From positions 302,636-366,635 of the forward strand of contig JAGYKD010000002.1 in the NCBI GenBank assembly GCA_018401695.1: a stretch of 64,000 nucleotides of DNA. The letters run 5' to 3'. The notes under the pieces were generated by a model. The model made no database searches and was not told where the DNA came from. It saw nothing but the letters and a program-made list of their open reading frames with translations. A program made the translations under genes and the position numbers. Numbering within the stretch: the first letter of the stretch is position 1; each line of letters opens with the position of its first letter. The DNA is from Flavobacteriales bacterium (GTDB lineage: Bacteria; Bacteroidota; Bacteroidia; CAIKAF01). Below are positions 51,201 to 61,600 of this stretch, in pieces.

Positions 51201-51871
51201 ACTTCCGATTCAACAATTTCAGCAGTCAGCTGAGCACCACGGAGGCACATACGGGCTTGCGTTCCATGGAAGTTCCGGCGGGAGATACGGTATTTGTAGA
51301 AAAGCAAATGGCCAATTACTACAACCGTAGGACCACCGATGCCGCCCCCTACTTACTTCAAAACGAAGACTTGTTGGGCTTTTTCAGTCCTGAAATCACA
51401 GGTTCTGACCAAAAGTATTTGGTTTCTTTTTGGGTGAAGCAGTCCGGTTTTAATCCATTGGTGAAAAGCTATACGGGCATTCAGCCTATGGTGGAGCTTA
51501 ATGGGACTCCCTATACCCTGAGTATTGATAGAGGCCCAATTATTGATGGGTGGCAGCAAATGAGGGCTGAGTTTACCATCTTGGCCAACAGCTCGGGTAC
51601 TATTAGCTTTGGCGTTAGAAATACCACCGGTGATCTGTATTATTTTGATGATTACCGAGTCCATCCCTTCCAGGCCACCATGCAGTCCTTTGTTTACCAT
51701 CCGGGTAATTTCCGATATATGGCCCAACTGGATGAGAACAATTATGCCACCTTCTATGAATATGACGAGGAGGGGAACCTAATTCGAATTAAAAAAGAAA
51801 CCGTTCGGGGGGTAATGACCATTCAAGAGAATCGTCAAAAATCATTCCGCTACGATTTGACCAATCCATGA
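45266..51871 (+). CDS. Giant secreted Rhs-partner protein (SpvB/TcB-like first shell component)
   Basis: A 2201-residue protein translationally coupled to the lipoprotein (ATGA). An unusual long, basic signal region (about 1-43) ends at YALTSGPDQPEASSF, a hallmark of large Bacteroidota Rhs-associated proteins. Conserved start: DISNLVDPFSGDFSYNVPLMEIGGYPINLAYSGG then AGLGWNVNTGSIVRDVRGLPDDF. This resembles the SpvB/Tc-B type beginning of proteins that build a hollow cage with Rhs chains. The middle is long and beta-rich; near the C-terminus is a carbohydrate-binding-like beta-sandwich (LSTTEAHTGLRSMEV ... FTILANSSGTISFGVRN), and the end has a YD-like phrase YEYDEEGNLIRIKKE. No toxin domain is seen. 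I infer a shell or carrier partner of the 3046-residue Rhs protein. Confidence 0.75.
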   Translation: MKHGAHLSLNRLRKSRAFRLVCAVVALETLFGQFGGHYLYALTSGPDQPEASSFTPADISNLVDPFSGDFSYNVPLMEIGGYPINLAYSGGSTMDQEATWAGLGWNVNTGSIVRDVRGLPDDFMGDEVERKWNMNPNITVGAGVDLSFEAVGFPFGQLSAGAQMSYNNYSGISVTTSLSPGVAISRGSKSKLNVGLGMSAGGDGLSISPNVSLSSKISENGRKSNMLGLNIGLPINSRAGAQGLSFGASFTQSAPLRKYDKKQKELVDLNKNGSTSKSIGTMISFGGPTHTPTIEIPFSTFSFTGKFSMGAGVYGGDADIALTGFFTEQSPRGEGKKFPAFGYNFLEVGQARNNAMLDFNREKDGSFSMSTPNLPQTSLTYDVYNIMAQGIGGSFRPFRNEVGYVFDPEAISISNSGNLGVELSGGQVVNIGGEFEISNVTTRAKAWLEGNTASRRLKFKWPYIDDLRENWHFRLSNEMAVNRDDQFVHRYGGYGAERPINHQNASELRPLTKSRFNRTKALPLDNTKQSREIRTTAVLYHTVGEVRKYFPHNAKYLKPNSPAHHIAQITIITGEGKVYVFGLPAYNTSKKEITMAVGNMNGAPLQISGDGSYVSINSSMASPDNDRGLDHYYDETSTPAYVHTWFLTEVYSADYSDITGNGPSEDDLGNYTLFSYGVPNPLDTTRRLPDIPSYFWKTPMSSGSSVANYMEGMKSVPWDDKGSLVYGTKDVWYLKTIESKTQVVSFELSDREDGYGGTAPFSSAGGSALKKIDRIHLYAKEDYLANAGNATPIKTVHFKYNYALCDGVPNNLNGGGKLTLKEVYFTFEKSGRSKFSPYKFDYGENDPVKNPDYAAGRNDRWGNYKVAHSGISNVDFSYTHQDRSVQDDYASAWCLRDIITPSGGKISVEYESDAYAYVQDRQASKMFRLVGAGNSSDVSLASNQLFQAGSHNANAFLFFALDEHIDQTVYSGTQANAKVIQEYIKGWHNDFNGPKKHLYFRVLVNVAADVGKKEYVSGYAEIETNPITGDVWAGATRNGGSGPYTHGYVRVKLVPLNDSGTPDTQPISKAAWQFSRIQTPRYAYNQPDPSASAPEQLLKALGNANLLAQVFEFFQGPNRAMRNKGFGHEFSPSESFIRLYVPDGEKLGGGVRVKSVKINDSWASMTPTESSYDYGQTYEYTLEDGRSSGVASWEPALGADENPHRYPIFFSQSKNLVPDDRFYQETPLCEGLFPSPSVGYSRVVVKNLDRTGVSINATGYTEHQFYTARDFPTKYEATEMKPHRNQPPFILSLLNVYSYDYMSAAQGFYIELNDMHGKPKATRVFAEGQTVPLQETKHYYNLTSSGGLSSRVPILRSDGSLDQQELGVDVDMVFDFREHSTESNAVNVPLNLAFFLVGVFPAFVPTAVPTYSGEETRFRSATFTKVVRRTGIEMKTEQVDLGSRVLTENKAFDPQSGTVLVTQVNNEYEDDRYALNVPAYWAYPGMGHATQNWGVVLNTHSSGGGLQINSNGELTGTLAQHLFPGDVVTRPIPSRAGILKFLHGGNFHVAHANRWWVSVNSSGNKVFIDASGNLITPNSFNAPISGYVKVLKAGRQNLLQAQAEQLEMLEQPFRGDSLVLDQASRMLSASAIEYDQRWKMFDNRLYYSQDSLVLDCRFQTGFSAFLELLNRLIRDDQMDSLWVDSINVSQLYPGFSDTVNAYGPNCGELYLTMDTLYNGVGGVKIESFDSLGVSCGDSSLGRQYCIFGINISQGVGYAPVDTSTWNSISYFDTTGIITQYYPNTDPLVTQYSHFVTAYLDNGSPVSLHFGQDFCFDVQSGCDTVHTIYPCNFDLGQKINPYIYNVRGKHRAFRNYTYLTPRSPGNLSTAANLRTDGYFAQFAGNIWTVPLTGSAGLWLKNASVIAQDKWKWASEITNYSPHGTEIENMDALGNYSTAIYGYKHTLPIAVSKNARYRQIAYDGFEDYYNNYFPSSCEEYYFRFNNFSSQLSTTEAHTGLRSMEVPAGDTVFVEKQMANYYNRRTTDAAPYLLQNEDLLGFFSPEITGSDQKYLVSFWVKQSGFNPLVKSYTGIQPMVELNGTPYTLSIDRGPIIDGWQQMRAEFTILANSSGTISFGVRNTTGDLYYFDDYRVHPFQATMQSFVYHPGNFRYMAQLDENNYATFYEYDEEGNLIRIKKETVRGVMTIQENRQKSFRYDLTNP

Positions 51872-51884
51872 TGCAAAGGGAATT

Positions 51885-52637
51885 ATGAGACTTCTGCATA
51901 TCATACTATTGACTTTAGGGTGGTTTATGAGTTTCCGGGCCGGTAACGGTCTGGAGGCTCAAAACCAAAGCCCTGCCATTGACCAAGTGGTGGAACGGGT
52001 ACAGGCCTATTTTGAAAAGCACTCAACTTTTGAGGTGGATATTGAATACCTATTGTTCAATGGGCATAGCAGCGAAGAGTTGATAGAGCAAAGCAAGGGG
52101 AAGATGCAGCGGCAGGGCTACTACTATGTTATGGATTATGGTGAAGTATGGATGATGCAGGGCGAGGGGGGCTTGTTGCAGGCCGACAAACGTCGCAGAA
52201 AAGCCTATCTCACTCCTTTAGACAGTGCTTTTGTAAGCCCTAATCCCGGTTCGGTGGCTTGGGAAAATATTAAGACTCTTGCCAGCGAAGTCCGGATGAT
52301 CGAACAAGCCGAAGGGTTTAGGATTCGTATTTCTTTTGAGAAATCGCCCTTTAGTCCCTACCGGCATTTTGATGTTCTGATTGATAAGGAAATGCAACAG
52401 CTCAGGGGCTATGTCATGTATTTTAGGCAGGGCTTGGACGCTTACAATTATCAAACCAACTACACCGAATCTCCTCGCTTGGAGGTACGTTTTGGGCCCA
52501 TAAAGCTGGATCCAAGCTATAAAAAGGGACTGTTTTCTTTGGATGCCTATGTAAAGCAGGGTCGAGATGGTTATCGAGGCCTTGGGGCATTAGCAAGCTA
52601 TGAAATTATTGATTTGACCACACCATCAAAACCTTAA
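51885..52637 (+). CDS. LolA-like periplasmic carrier protein inside the Rhs operon
   Basis: A 250-residue exported protein (signal MRLLHIILLTLGWFMSFRAGNGLEAQ). The fold signature resembles outer-membrane lipoprotein carriers: an N-terminal helix VVERVQAYFEKHSTFEVDIEYLLF, then strands SKGKMQRQGYYYVMDYGEVWMMQGEGGLLQADKRRRKAYLTP and later KEMQQLRGYVMYFR. LolA ferries lipoproteins across the periplasm. A separate copy within this operon, 13 nt after one giant protein and 5 nt before the other, suggests a dedicated chaperone for the operon lipoprotein or the giant chains. The assignment is by pattern, not by a strict motif. Confidence 0.55.
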   Translation: MRLLHIILLTLGWFMSFRAGNGLEAQNQSPAIDQVVERVQAYFEKHSTFEVDIEYLLFNGHSSEELIEQSKGKMQRQGYYYVMDYGEVWMMQGEGGLLQADKRRRKAYLTPLDSAFVSPNPGSVAWENIKTLASEVRMIEQAEGFRIRISFEKSPFSPYRHFDVLIDKEMQQLRGYVMYFRQGLDAYNYQTNYTESPRLEVRFGPIKLDPSYKKGLFSLDAYVKQGRDGYRGLGALASYEIIDLTTPSKP

Positions 52638-52642
52638 TCACC

Positions 52643-55600
52643 ATGAAACCGCACGTTCGTCTTATTTTGCTGTGTTTTGCCTTAGTTCATGGACTGGTGC
52701 ATGGGCAAGGGGTTCCTACTACACGCCTATGGGTATACGATTTGGATTCGGCCACTACGGCTTTGGTGCAGGATCCTCAAATCGGCAGTTTGCCGAGCAC
52801 CACATTTCATGACCGGCAAACCATGGGTTTGGTAACGGTTGGTTTGGACCCACAGGTAAATTGGTGTTATAGCCAATATGTGAGTTATGAAGTGGATGTG
52901 GATGTAGATTACAAAACCTGGGATGCCAATTTGTCCACGTTGGTGAGCCATACGGTGCAAAAGACCTTTGAAATTGATTTTGCGCCCTACAACCACAGCA
53001 ATTATGTACAGGAAGAAAACTTTTTTATACCGGGCGCTTATGAAATTGAAATTGATATTACCTCGGTAACGGCCAGGGATTCTTTGGGTACGGTATTGAC
53101 CTTTAACAGCGATTGGGACGATTATCCGGGGGATTTATATTTTCAAGCTCAGGTGGATGTGGAACGCTTTGGTGATTTTGATCCCAACACTGCACCTTCG
53201 GGATTAAACTTTCTGTACTCCTCCAATTTGGACCAAATACAGATACGATGGGCAGCACCCACCAATGGAGAAACCCATTTTGACGTGGAATGGACGTGGG
53301 TGGATGCCCATGATTCAAGCAGTGCCAATCCTAATACTATGTTGCCACACAATCAAGTGTATGCCAATTTTAGCATGAACAGTACCCGGGTGCGTGTTCC
53401 CAGTTCGGTTACCAAAATTGTGTTGCCTAATGTGTTTGATCGAGGTTATTTGGTGGCACGGGTCCGTGGAGTTGGAAGAAATCCGAGCGATTTGGAGCAT
53501 GAAGTTGTGAGTACTTGGACCTTTAACCAAAACTACAATAGTCCCAGTTTGCTAAGCACCATACCTTCAAACGCAAAATTTACGATAAGCGGACATGAGC
53601 CGGATAAAAATTGGATGTTGCAAATAAGCTATGCCGAAGACGGCAAGAACAAACATGTGGTTTCTTATGCCGACGGCAGTAGTAGGGTACGGCAACAAGT
53701 CACCTATTTGTCTACGCAGCAGGAAGCGGTAGTGGGTCAAACCATTTACGACCATCAAGGGCGACCCGGGGTTACTATCTTGCCGGCGCCTGCCGGTCAC
53801 CCAAGGATAAAGTATTATGAAGATTTTAATGTAAGCGCAGCTAGTCAGGCTCCGTACAGCAGGGTTGACTTTGATTTGGATTCTTTATCGGGAGGCAATT
53901 GTGTTCCAAATCCCATAGGATTGGACGATACTTCAGGTGCCTCCCATTATTACAGTACGTCCAATACCAATTTAGGGGGCATACAAGGCTATGTACCGGA
54001 TGCCTATGATTTTCCGATGAGTGTGGTGCAATATACCCCGGACAATACCGGAAGGATACGCAGGCAAGGAGGTGTAGGCCCAGATCACCAGGCCGGGAGT
54101 GGCCATGAGACCCGCTATTTTTATGGAAAGCCACAGCAGGAGCAATTGGATATGCTCTTTGGTACCGATGTGGGCTATGCGAGTCATTACAAAAAGCAAA
54201 TGGTCATAGATGCCAACGGTCAGGTTTCGGTATCGTACATGGACATGGCCGGAAGGGTAGTGGCGACCTCCCTGGCAGGTCAGGAGCCGAGCAACTTAAT
54301 AGCCTTACGGGATAGCGCCGACACCCAAGACCTGCCGGATGCCGAAAAGGTGGTAGTGGTAAGCGATTTATTGAACAAATCGCCCAATTACCCCCAAGGG
54401 AAAGAGAACCATTTATCGCAAGACCTAAAGCGATTGGAGGTGATAAGCAGTTTGTTGGTGGCCGCACCTCAGACTTACACCTTTGATTACGAGCTGATAG
54501 GGCTGGATTTTCTGGACTCTTGTTTGCAGGATTTGTGTATGGACTGTGTGTACGATGTGTCCATATCGATTAAGGACGATTGCGGCAATGAGCAATTGGA
54601 TAATGGGGCGATAAGCGTGCGCTTGGGCGGAGGAGCCGATACGGCCTGCAATGCCACCGACACCTTTCAAGTACAACAATTTACCGCTACCCTGGATGTA
54701 GGGAGCTATACCATAGAGAAAGTAGTGAGTTTGAACGATTCGGTGTTGGATATTTATGCTAAAATGTATTTGGAGCGGGACACCTGTTTGTTGACCGTAG
54801 ATGATTTCTTTGAAATGCCTGATACCACCGGCTGTGACATAACCTGCGATGTGTGCGAAAGCACCTTTGCCTCCATGGGGAGTCGAAGTACTTATATACA
54901 GAATCGAATTCAGGAGTTGATTGATGATAGCGTAGCCATAGACGACACCACCTTTTTTGAGCAACAATACGGCAGGTATTGGGACGATTACAAATCGAAC
55001 TGCGACCAAGTGTGCAACGATCCCGGAGCAGATTTGTGCGAAAGCGGGTATAAGATGATGTTGGCGGATATGAGTCCGGGCGGGCAATATGCAGAGTTCG
55101 ATGAAGATGTGAATGGGAACGTGGTAACCACGGGTTATTTACTCTCCATTTTACGCCCCATAAATTTATTAAAACCTCGATTGAACAGCCAAATATCCGG
55201 GATAGCCGTTAGTGGGAGTTTAATACTTGCCAGTTGGCGGAACCCCAGGTATTTGGATGCAAGTGGGAATTGGGTGAGCGAGTATAGGAACGATATAGGA
55301 GAGCGGGTTAAAATATATTTGAATGAGGTGACACCTAATAGTTATACTCCTGCCGTACAATCGGGAGCTACCATACATCAAGATCCCAACACCTTACAAT
55401 CGTGGATTTATCCGGAAGATTTGGCGCATGTAGAAGATTTTATAGCCAATTGGGATCCGGAGTTTGCTAAGTCTTTGGTGGTGTACCACCCGGAGTATTT
55501 GCATTACGAATGGTGTAGAGCGAATACCTATGACCGGGATACCTTGAATGGAGACAGCATCAATACTTGGCAATTGGCAGGAAAACTGAGAAGTATGACT

Positions 55601-58600
55601 TTGCAACAGGCCAAGGATATTTTGGGTTGTAATTTAGATCCCAGGGATGTTGATCCTTTTTATACCTACCAAAGTAGTACCACTTTAACCATGCCTTTTA
55701 ATGCTACTACGGTTGGTTCACTGATTGATGGTAAAATGATCAAAACCGCAAAAATGAACACCAATGAGGCCTTGAATGCCTGGGAGTTGAGTTATGGTAC
55801 GGAGGAGTTAGGGCCCTTGCTTCAAATGTCTCCCTTCCCAAATATCTTTCAAACGCTGTACCCGGATGGTTGTATCCAGGATTTGGCCACCTTTCCACCG
55901 TGCACCACCTCGAATTGTTCGTTGGTATTGAACGAAAATGGGTGGCAAAGCATCGTAGGTTATTATATGAGTGCTCAGCAGCAGGCCGTGCAATTTGGGA
56001 TGCTCACCCATGCGCTGGCGAAAGGCGTTTCGAATCAATGCATAGGGAATACCAACTATGTACCTCAAAGCTTTACCTTTAGCAATAACCCTTGTAGTGA
56101 TTTTTATTTTCCCTTGTATTATACCAAGACACCAAGATTTCCGACGGTGGATCACTACGCCGACATGCTGGGATTAGAGAACGACCCCTTTGATGAGGAC
56201 GAACTGAAAGCCAAAGCCGACCAACAATACTTTAATGAGTACGGCGTTTGTCCTAAGGGCAGAGATGTAGAGCAAATGATTGCTCAATTGATTCAGAAGA
56301 GCAAGTTAAACCAAAGCAATGTGCGGTTGACCTTAGGGCCATTTTTAGGATCGGGATTATTTACCGATTTACTCAGCAGCAACGATACCATGTGGAATCC
56401 CCAATTTAGTGGCAACAATCGCTACCTGCTATGGGATATGAATCGCAGCAACGACTTTAGCTTAAAATTGCCTCCGGGAGCGCCTTCTTGGGCTAATTTC
56501 ACCAATTTGACCTTTGTGTACGGCATCCATGACATAGTTCAGGTTGGTGGGCAGGCTACCTTTAAATTGCATGGGCAATTCAGCAACGGCAGCAATCAGA
56601 CCTCAGTGGTATTGGAAGGAAGCATATACATGACTTTAACAGGCTGCGAAAGCAGTTTTGAGGCGGTGTGTGCCATGACCGATGAGGCGCTTGAGTTAAA
56701 GAATCTTATGGCGGTGCTAAAGGCCGGGGGCAGGTTGTTTAGTACCACGGCAGTTAATCTAACCCAAGTGGAAGCCCAAATGATAGCCGGGGCCATTGGT
56801 CCCAAATTAGGTGGTTCAGGAACTTTTTCTTGGCGTTACGATGACACTACAACTCCGGAAGAGTTTCGCTTGATACATAACCCTAGTGGAAAAGGCTACC
56901 GTATAGAGCTAAGCGGAGGTTGGGGAAGCTTTAACCCGGCGGCGGCATTCCATTTCTTACGCTTTAGTTCGCCCAATTCTACTACTTCTACTCCACAGGT
57001 GGGCGGTGATATTGTATGGGAAGTGATACAACCCAATCCTGCGGTGCCGCCTTTGATTTTGAACAGTACCCAGGCTAGTCATTCTATTAACTTGATAACC
57101 TCAAAAATTGGCAGCGGACATTCAAGCTTGACCTTGACCGATTGCGACTTTTTGGAATCCTTGGAGTGCTCGGATCAGGATGTGGATAATTGGGAGGCAC
57201 TTAAATCGGCGGCTCAATTGTTGATTACTAATGGGGGGGGCGGTTCAGGGCCTGACAGCACCACCTCTTGTTTTAGCAGCATGACCTGGCTTTCTGACGG
57301 CAGCACCGTAAGCAGTTTTAGCAGCTTGCAGTATTTGAGCATAGAACCGGATTTTGCCTCTTCGCCCAACGGAGGGCATCATACCGATTGGTTCTTTTTG
57401 AGGGTTAAACGACCGGGCAACATTACCGATACCATTCATGGGAAGTATTGTAAGAAGTTTCGTTTGTGTGAAGATTGCGAAAGCTGCACCGAGGCCGAGG
57501 ATTTGGTGTTGAACTTTTATTTGCCTGCTTCTGAAGAGTATACCACAGGCGTTTTCTATAATTTTGATATGCCGGGTGATGACTGTATAGATATTCAGCC
57601 ACAATACTTTACTCTTCCTGACACGATGACCGAAGTGCAGGCAGCCACCTATCTGGCTACCTTGGTGAACAACAACAATGGCAATATTACCGCCAATGCC
57701 CAAGGCAATTTGTTGCGGCTTACCATTCCCACCAGCGCTTTGGGTGCAGATTGCCCTTGCGATGAGAATCTACCGGTCACTTTTTCGGGCAATGAAGCCG
57801 CTTATGTAAGTGCAGTAATACGTTGCTGCGAAGAACCGGAGGCCTGTGTACCCACCGATTCCTTGGAATTGGCTTTTTATATGCCCTTTAATTATGGGCA
57901 GTGGCAATCCGGGGATAGCCTGTATTTTGATGAGTTTCTGGACGGTTGGTGCTCCGATTATACCCTTCCAAAGTATGTGGCTCCAACCATCAATAATTCT
58001 ATGGATTATGATAATTGGCTCAGTTCCATTGTTGCTGATATAAATGCCAACCACCCGCCTTTTGAGGCGAGTTACCAAAGCAATCATATTTACTTGTATT
58101 TGCCTACGCAGTTTTTGAACAGTACCTGCGCCTGCGGCGATGGACAAACCGATCAGGTCTATATTTTCAGAGACCGATCAGGGATGGAGAATCCTGTTCG
58201 AAATGCCAGTATTTATTGCTGTAAGGAGGCGCCATCGGGTTGTACCTTAAGTTTGCAAAACGCCCAAGAGGATTATGAAACCGATTTGATAGGTCAGCAG
58301 GCGTGGTACGACAGTCAGATGTCGATATGGTACAACAACTGCCAGGACAGCATTACGGATTCTTGTTCGAATGCATTGGCGGCGATAGATTCGATTCATT
58401 TGTCGGAGGTTACGCGGATAGAGCATTATTGGGATTCGGTGATTACGGCGCTTTCGGCGGGCTGTGGCTTGTGGGAGGCGGACGATACCTTGCAATGGGG
58501 CAGCCCCTGCGATGCGGTGTTGGAGCCCTTCCCGGAGTATCCGTTGACGGACGACTGCGTGGAGCATTTGTTGAATGTGGCCTGGCATAATGCGAAGGTG

Positions 58601-61600
58601 GCCTGGGAGGCGTATCGAGATTCGGTGGAACAGGCCTTTAGGCGGGGCTATACGGCGCATTGTATGCAGGCGCTAGAGAAGTTTGATATGGAGTACGAGG
58701 ATCAGGAATACCACTTTACCTTGTATTATTACGATCAGGCGGGGAGTTTGGTGAAAACGGTGCCCCCTTTGGCGGTGAAGCGATTGGATACGGCGGATTT
58801 GGCGACGGTACGCGCTCGAAGGGACTCAGGTGGGGTGAATACCTTGCGGCCTTGGCATCATGTACCAGGCACCAGTTTTTATCAGTTGGCGACGGATTAT
58901 AGGTACAATTCCTTGGATCAACCGATATTGCAGCGGTCGCCGGATGGAGGGACGACGGCCTTTTGGTACGATGAATTGGGACGTTTGGTGTTTAGTCAGA
59001 ACGGTAGGCAGCAGCCGAACAATCAGTATAGTTTTACGGACTACGATGCTTTGGGCAGGATAACCAAAGTAGGGCAGTTTGTGAACCCCTCTACATTAAC
59101 CCAAGCTATTGCGGGGCTAAGTTCTAGTCGATCGTCTTGGTTGTTTTGGGCAACGCAATACCGAGAAATCACTTCCACTTATTACGATGTTACTCCGAGC
59201 TTCAGCAGCCACAGTCAAACCGAGCTGCGGAATCGGGTGGCGGCGATAACTTTTGAGCAGGCGGACGATGGGAATGCGGCGACTTACGATGCGGCTTCGT
59301 TCTATGGGTATGATATGCATGGCAATGTGAACGTATTGTGGCAGTACAATCAGGATTTGGAGGATTTGGGCAGCGGTCAGGGGACGCGTGTGCTGCATTA
59401 TTATTATGATTTGGTGAGCGGGAACGTGCGTTCGGTGGCCTATAATCCCAACGGTCGGGATCGGTATTTTCATCGGTATCGGTACGATGCGGACAACCGG
59501 ATTACGCGGGTGGAGACCTGGGAAGGGGCGGATTGGTCGCAGATGGGCTGGAGTTTTAATCAGTGGACGGCGACGGAGAATCCTTTGGAGTCGATTGAGG
59601 TATGGCCTTGGGAGGAGGACGCGGCTTATGCATATTACGACCATGGGCCCTTGGCGCGGACGGAGTTGGGCGATTTGAAGGTGCAGGGCATGGATTATTT
59701 ATATACGATTCATGGATGGATTAAGGGCATCAATTCCAACAGTTTGGATGTGGACAGGGATCCGGGTCGTGACGGTAAGGATACGGTTGGCAATGCAAAT
59801 CGTTTGGTGGGGGCGGATGCGCTGTCGTACAGTTTGCATTATTACGGTGGGGATTATGCGCCGATTAACGGCACCTCGAGTTATAATGCGACCTATCATG
59901 TTTCGGGATATGGCGGAAGTTTAGTAGATTTATGGAACGGCAACATCGCCGGAATGGTGACGACTTTGCAGGACATACAGACGCATGCCGCGCAGCCGCA
60001 GGGGGCGCAGTACCGCTACGACCAGCTGAACCGAATTAAGGAGATGCAGGTGTGGCAGGATATGGATGTAATTAATAATCAGTGGCAAAGCTCCTCAGCC
60101 TTGGGGGATTATCGGACGAGTTATCGCTACGATGCGAACGGTAATATCTTGAATTTGAATCGCAACGGGCATAACAGCGTAAATCTGGCGATGGACAGCT
60201 TGAGTTATCATTATATTTCCGGGACGAATCGGCTGGCTTATGTGGACGATGCGGTGGCTGCGGGGAATTATTCGGTGGATATTGATGATCAAGCGGTTGG
60301 GAATTATGCCTACGATGCCACGGGGAATTTGATTAAGGACGTGGCCGAGGAAATCGACAGCATCGTCTGGACGGCTTATGGCAAGGTGTTGAAGGTGGTG
60401 CGTTCATCGGTGAGCAGCAAACCGGATTTGCATTTTGCGTATGGTCCGGATGGGAACCGGTTGAGCAAGAAGGCGGTGTATGGCAACGATTCTACGGTTT
60501 GGACTTTTTATGTGCGGGATGCGCAGGGCAATACCATGGCGACCTACAAACATAAAGAAAGCAGTGGGGTCTTGCATTTGACGGATCATGTGCTGTACGG
60601 CAGCAGTCGGTTGGGGAGCCACGAGCGGAAGCATGTGGAACTCCTGGGCGCGGGTTCCTCGCCGATAACGGCCCGTGCCGGGATTTATGGCTTGGAGCGT
60701 GGCGATAAGCGGTATGCGTTGAGCAATCATTTGGGGAATGTATTGGCGGTGGTAAGCGATCGCCGGGCGAAGGCGTCGTGTGCGGATACCTTGGTGCGTG
60801 GTTATTGGGCGGATATTATGAGTACTACGGATTATTATCCGTTTGGGATGGGGATGGTTGAACGGGGGGCTGATGGGGGGGATCGGTATGGGTTTAATGG
60901 CATGGAACGCGACGACGAATGGCAGGGTGCGGGGAATGCCTACGATTTTGGGGCAAGGATGTACGATGGGAGATTGGGGAGGTTTTTGGGGGTGGATCCA
61001 ATGTTTTCTGAGTATCCATTCCTAAATCCATTTCAGTTTGCAGGTAATTCTCCAATTAATAAGAAAGATGTTGGAGGCGAGTATATATTTATAGTAAACG
61101 AAAATCCTGAACAACTCCTTAGAGCATTACATTGGTTTTTCCAAACAGATGAAGGAAAAGAAACAATGGCTTATTTCCTAAATAACCCAGATGACCACCT
61201 TTATCTTACAACAGCGGACTATTTATTGACCGACTATGGACACGGAGGACAAACAATTCCTTGCATCCAGTGCAATGGAGCATCTGGAAGTTTTGACCAG
61301 AATTTGCAAAGTATAGAGTCCACTATTTCTTTAGGTGATGATGACGCGCAACATAGGACGGAACAAATGAAAAGACTATTCAAGGGGATTAGTTTTCTTA
61401 AAGATAAAACAACAACCTTAGTTGCCATAGACCTTGAAATGTTTGAAAGCACTGACCCTAAAACTGATAGCCATATTGCCATTCAAAATGTGGTGAAAGC
61501 GCTAGGGCATGAAGCGATTAGCCATGGGTACTTAGTTTTAACGGAGTTTTACAAGACCACCAAGAAATTAAGCCCTGAAGAACAACATGAAGAATTTGGT

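Noticed and set aside
54425-55087. 220-codon minus-strand frame inside the Rhs gene
   Set aside because: It is a shadow of the Rhs reading frame with no start context or recognisable domain.
61504-61527. Zinc metallopeptidase active site in the toxin module
   Set aside because: The motif is HExxxH, not HExxH, and no third ligand is evident; kept as a hint only, not as an assigned function.
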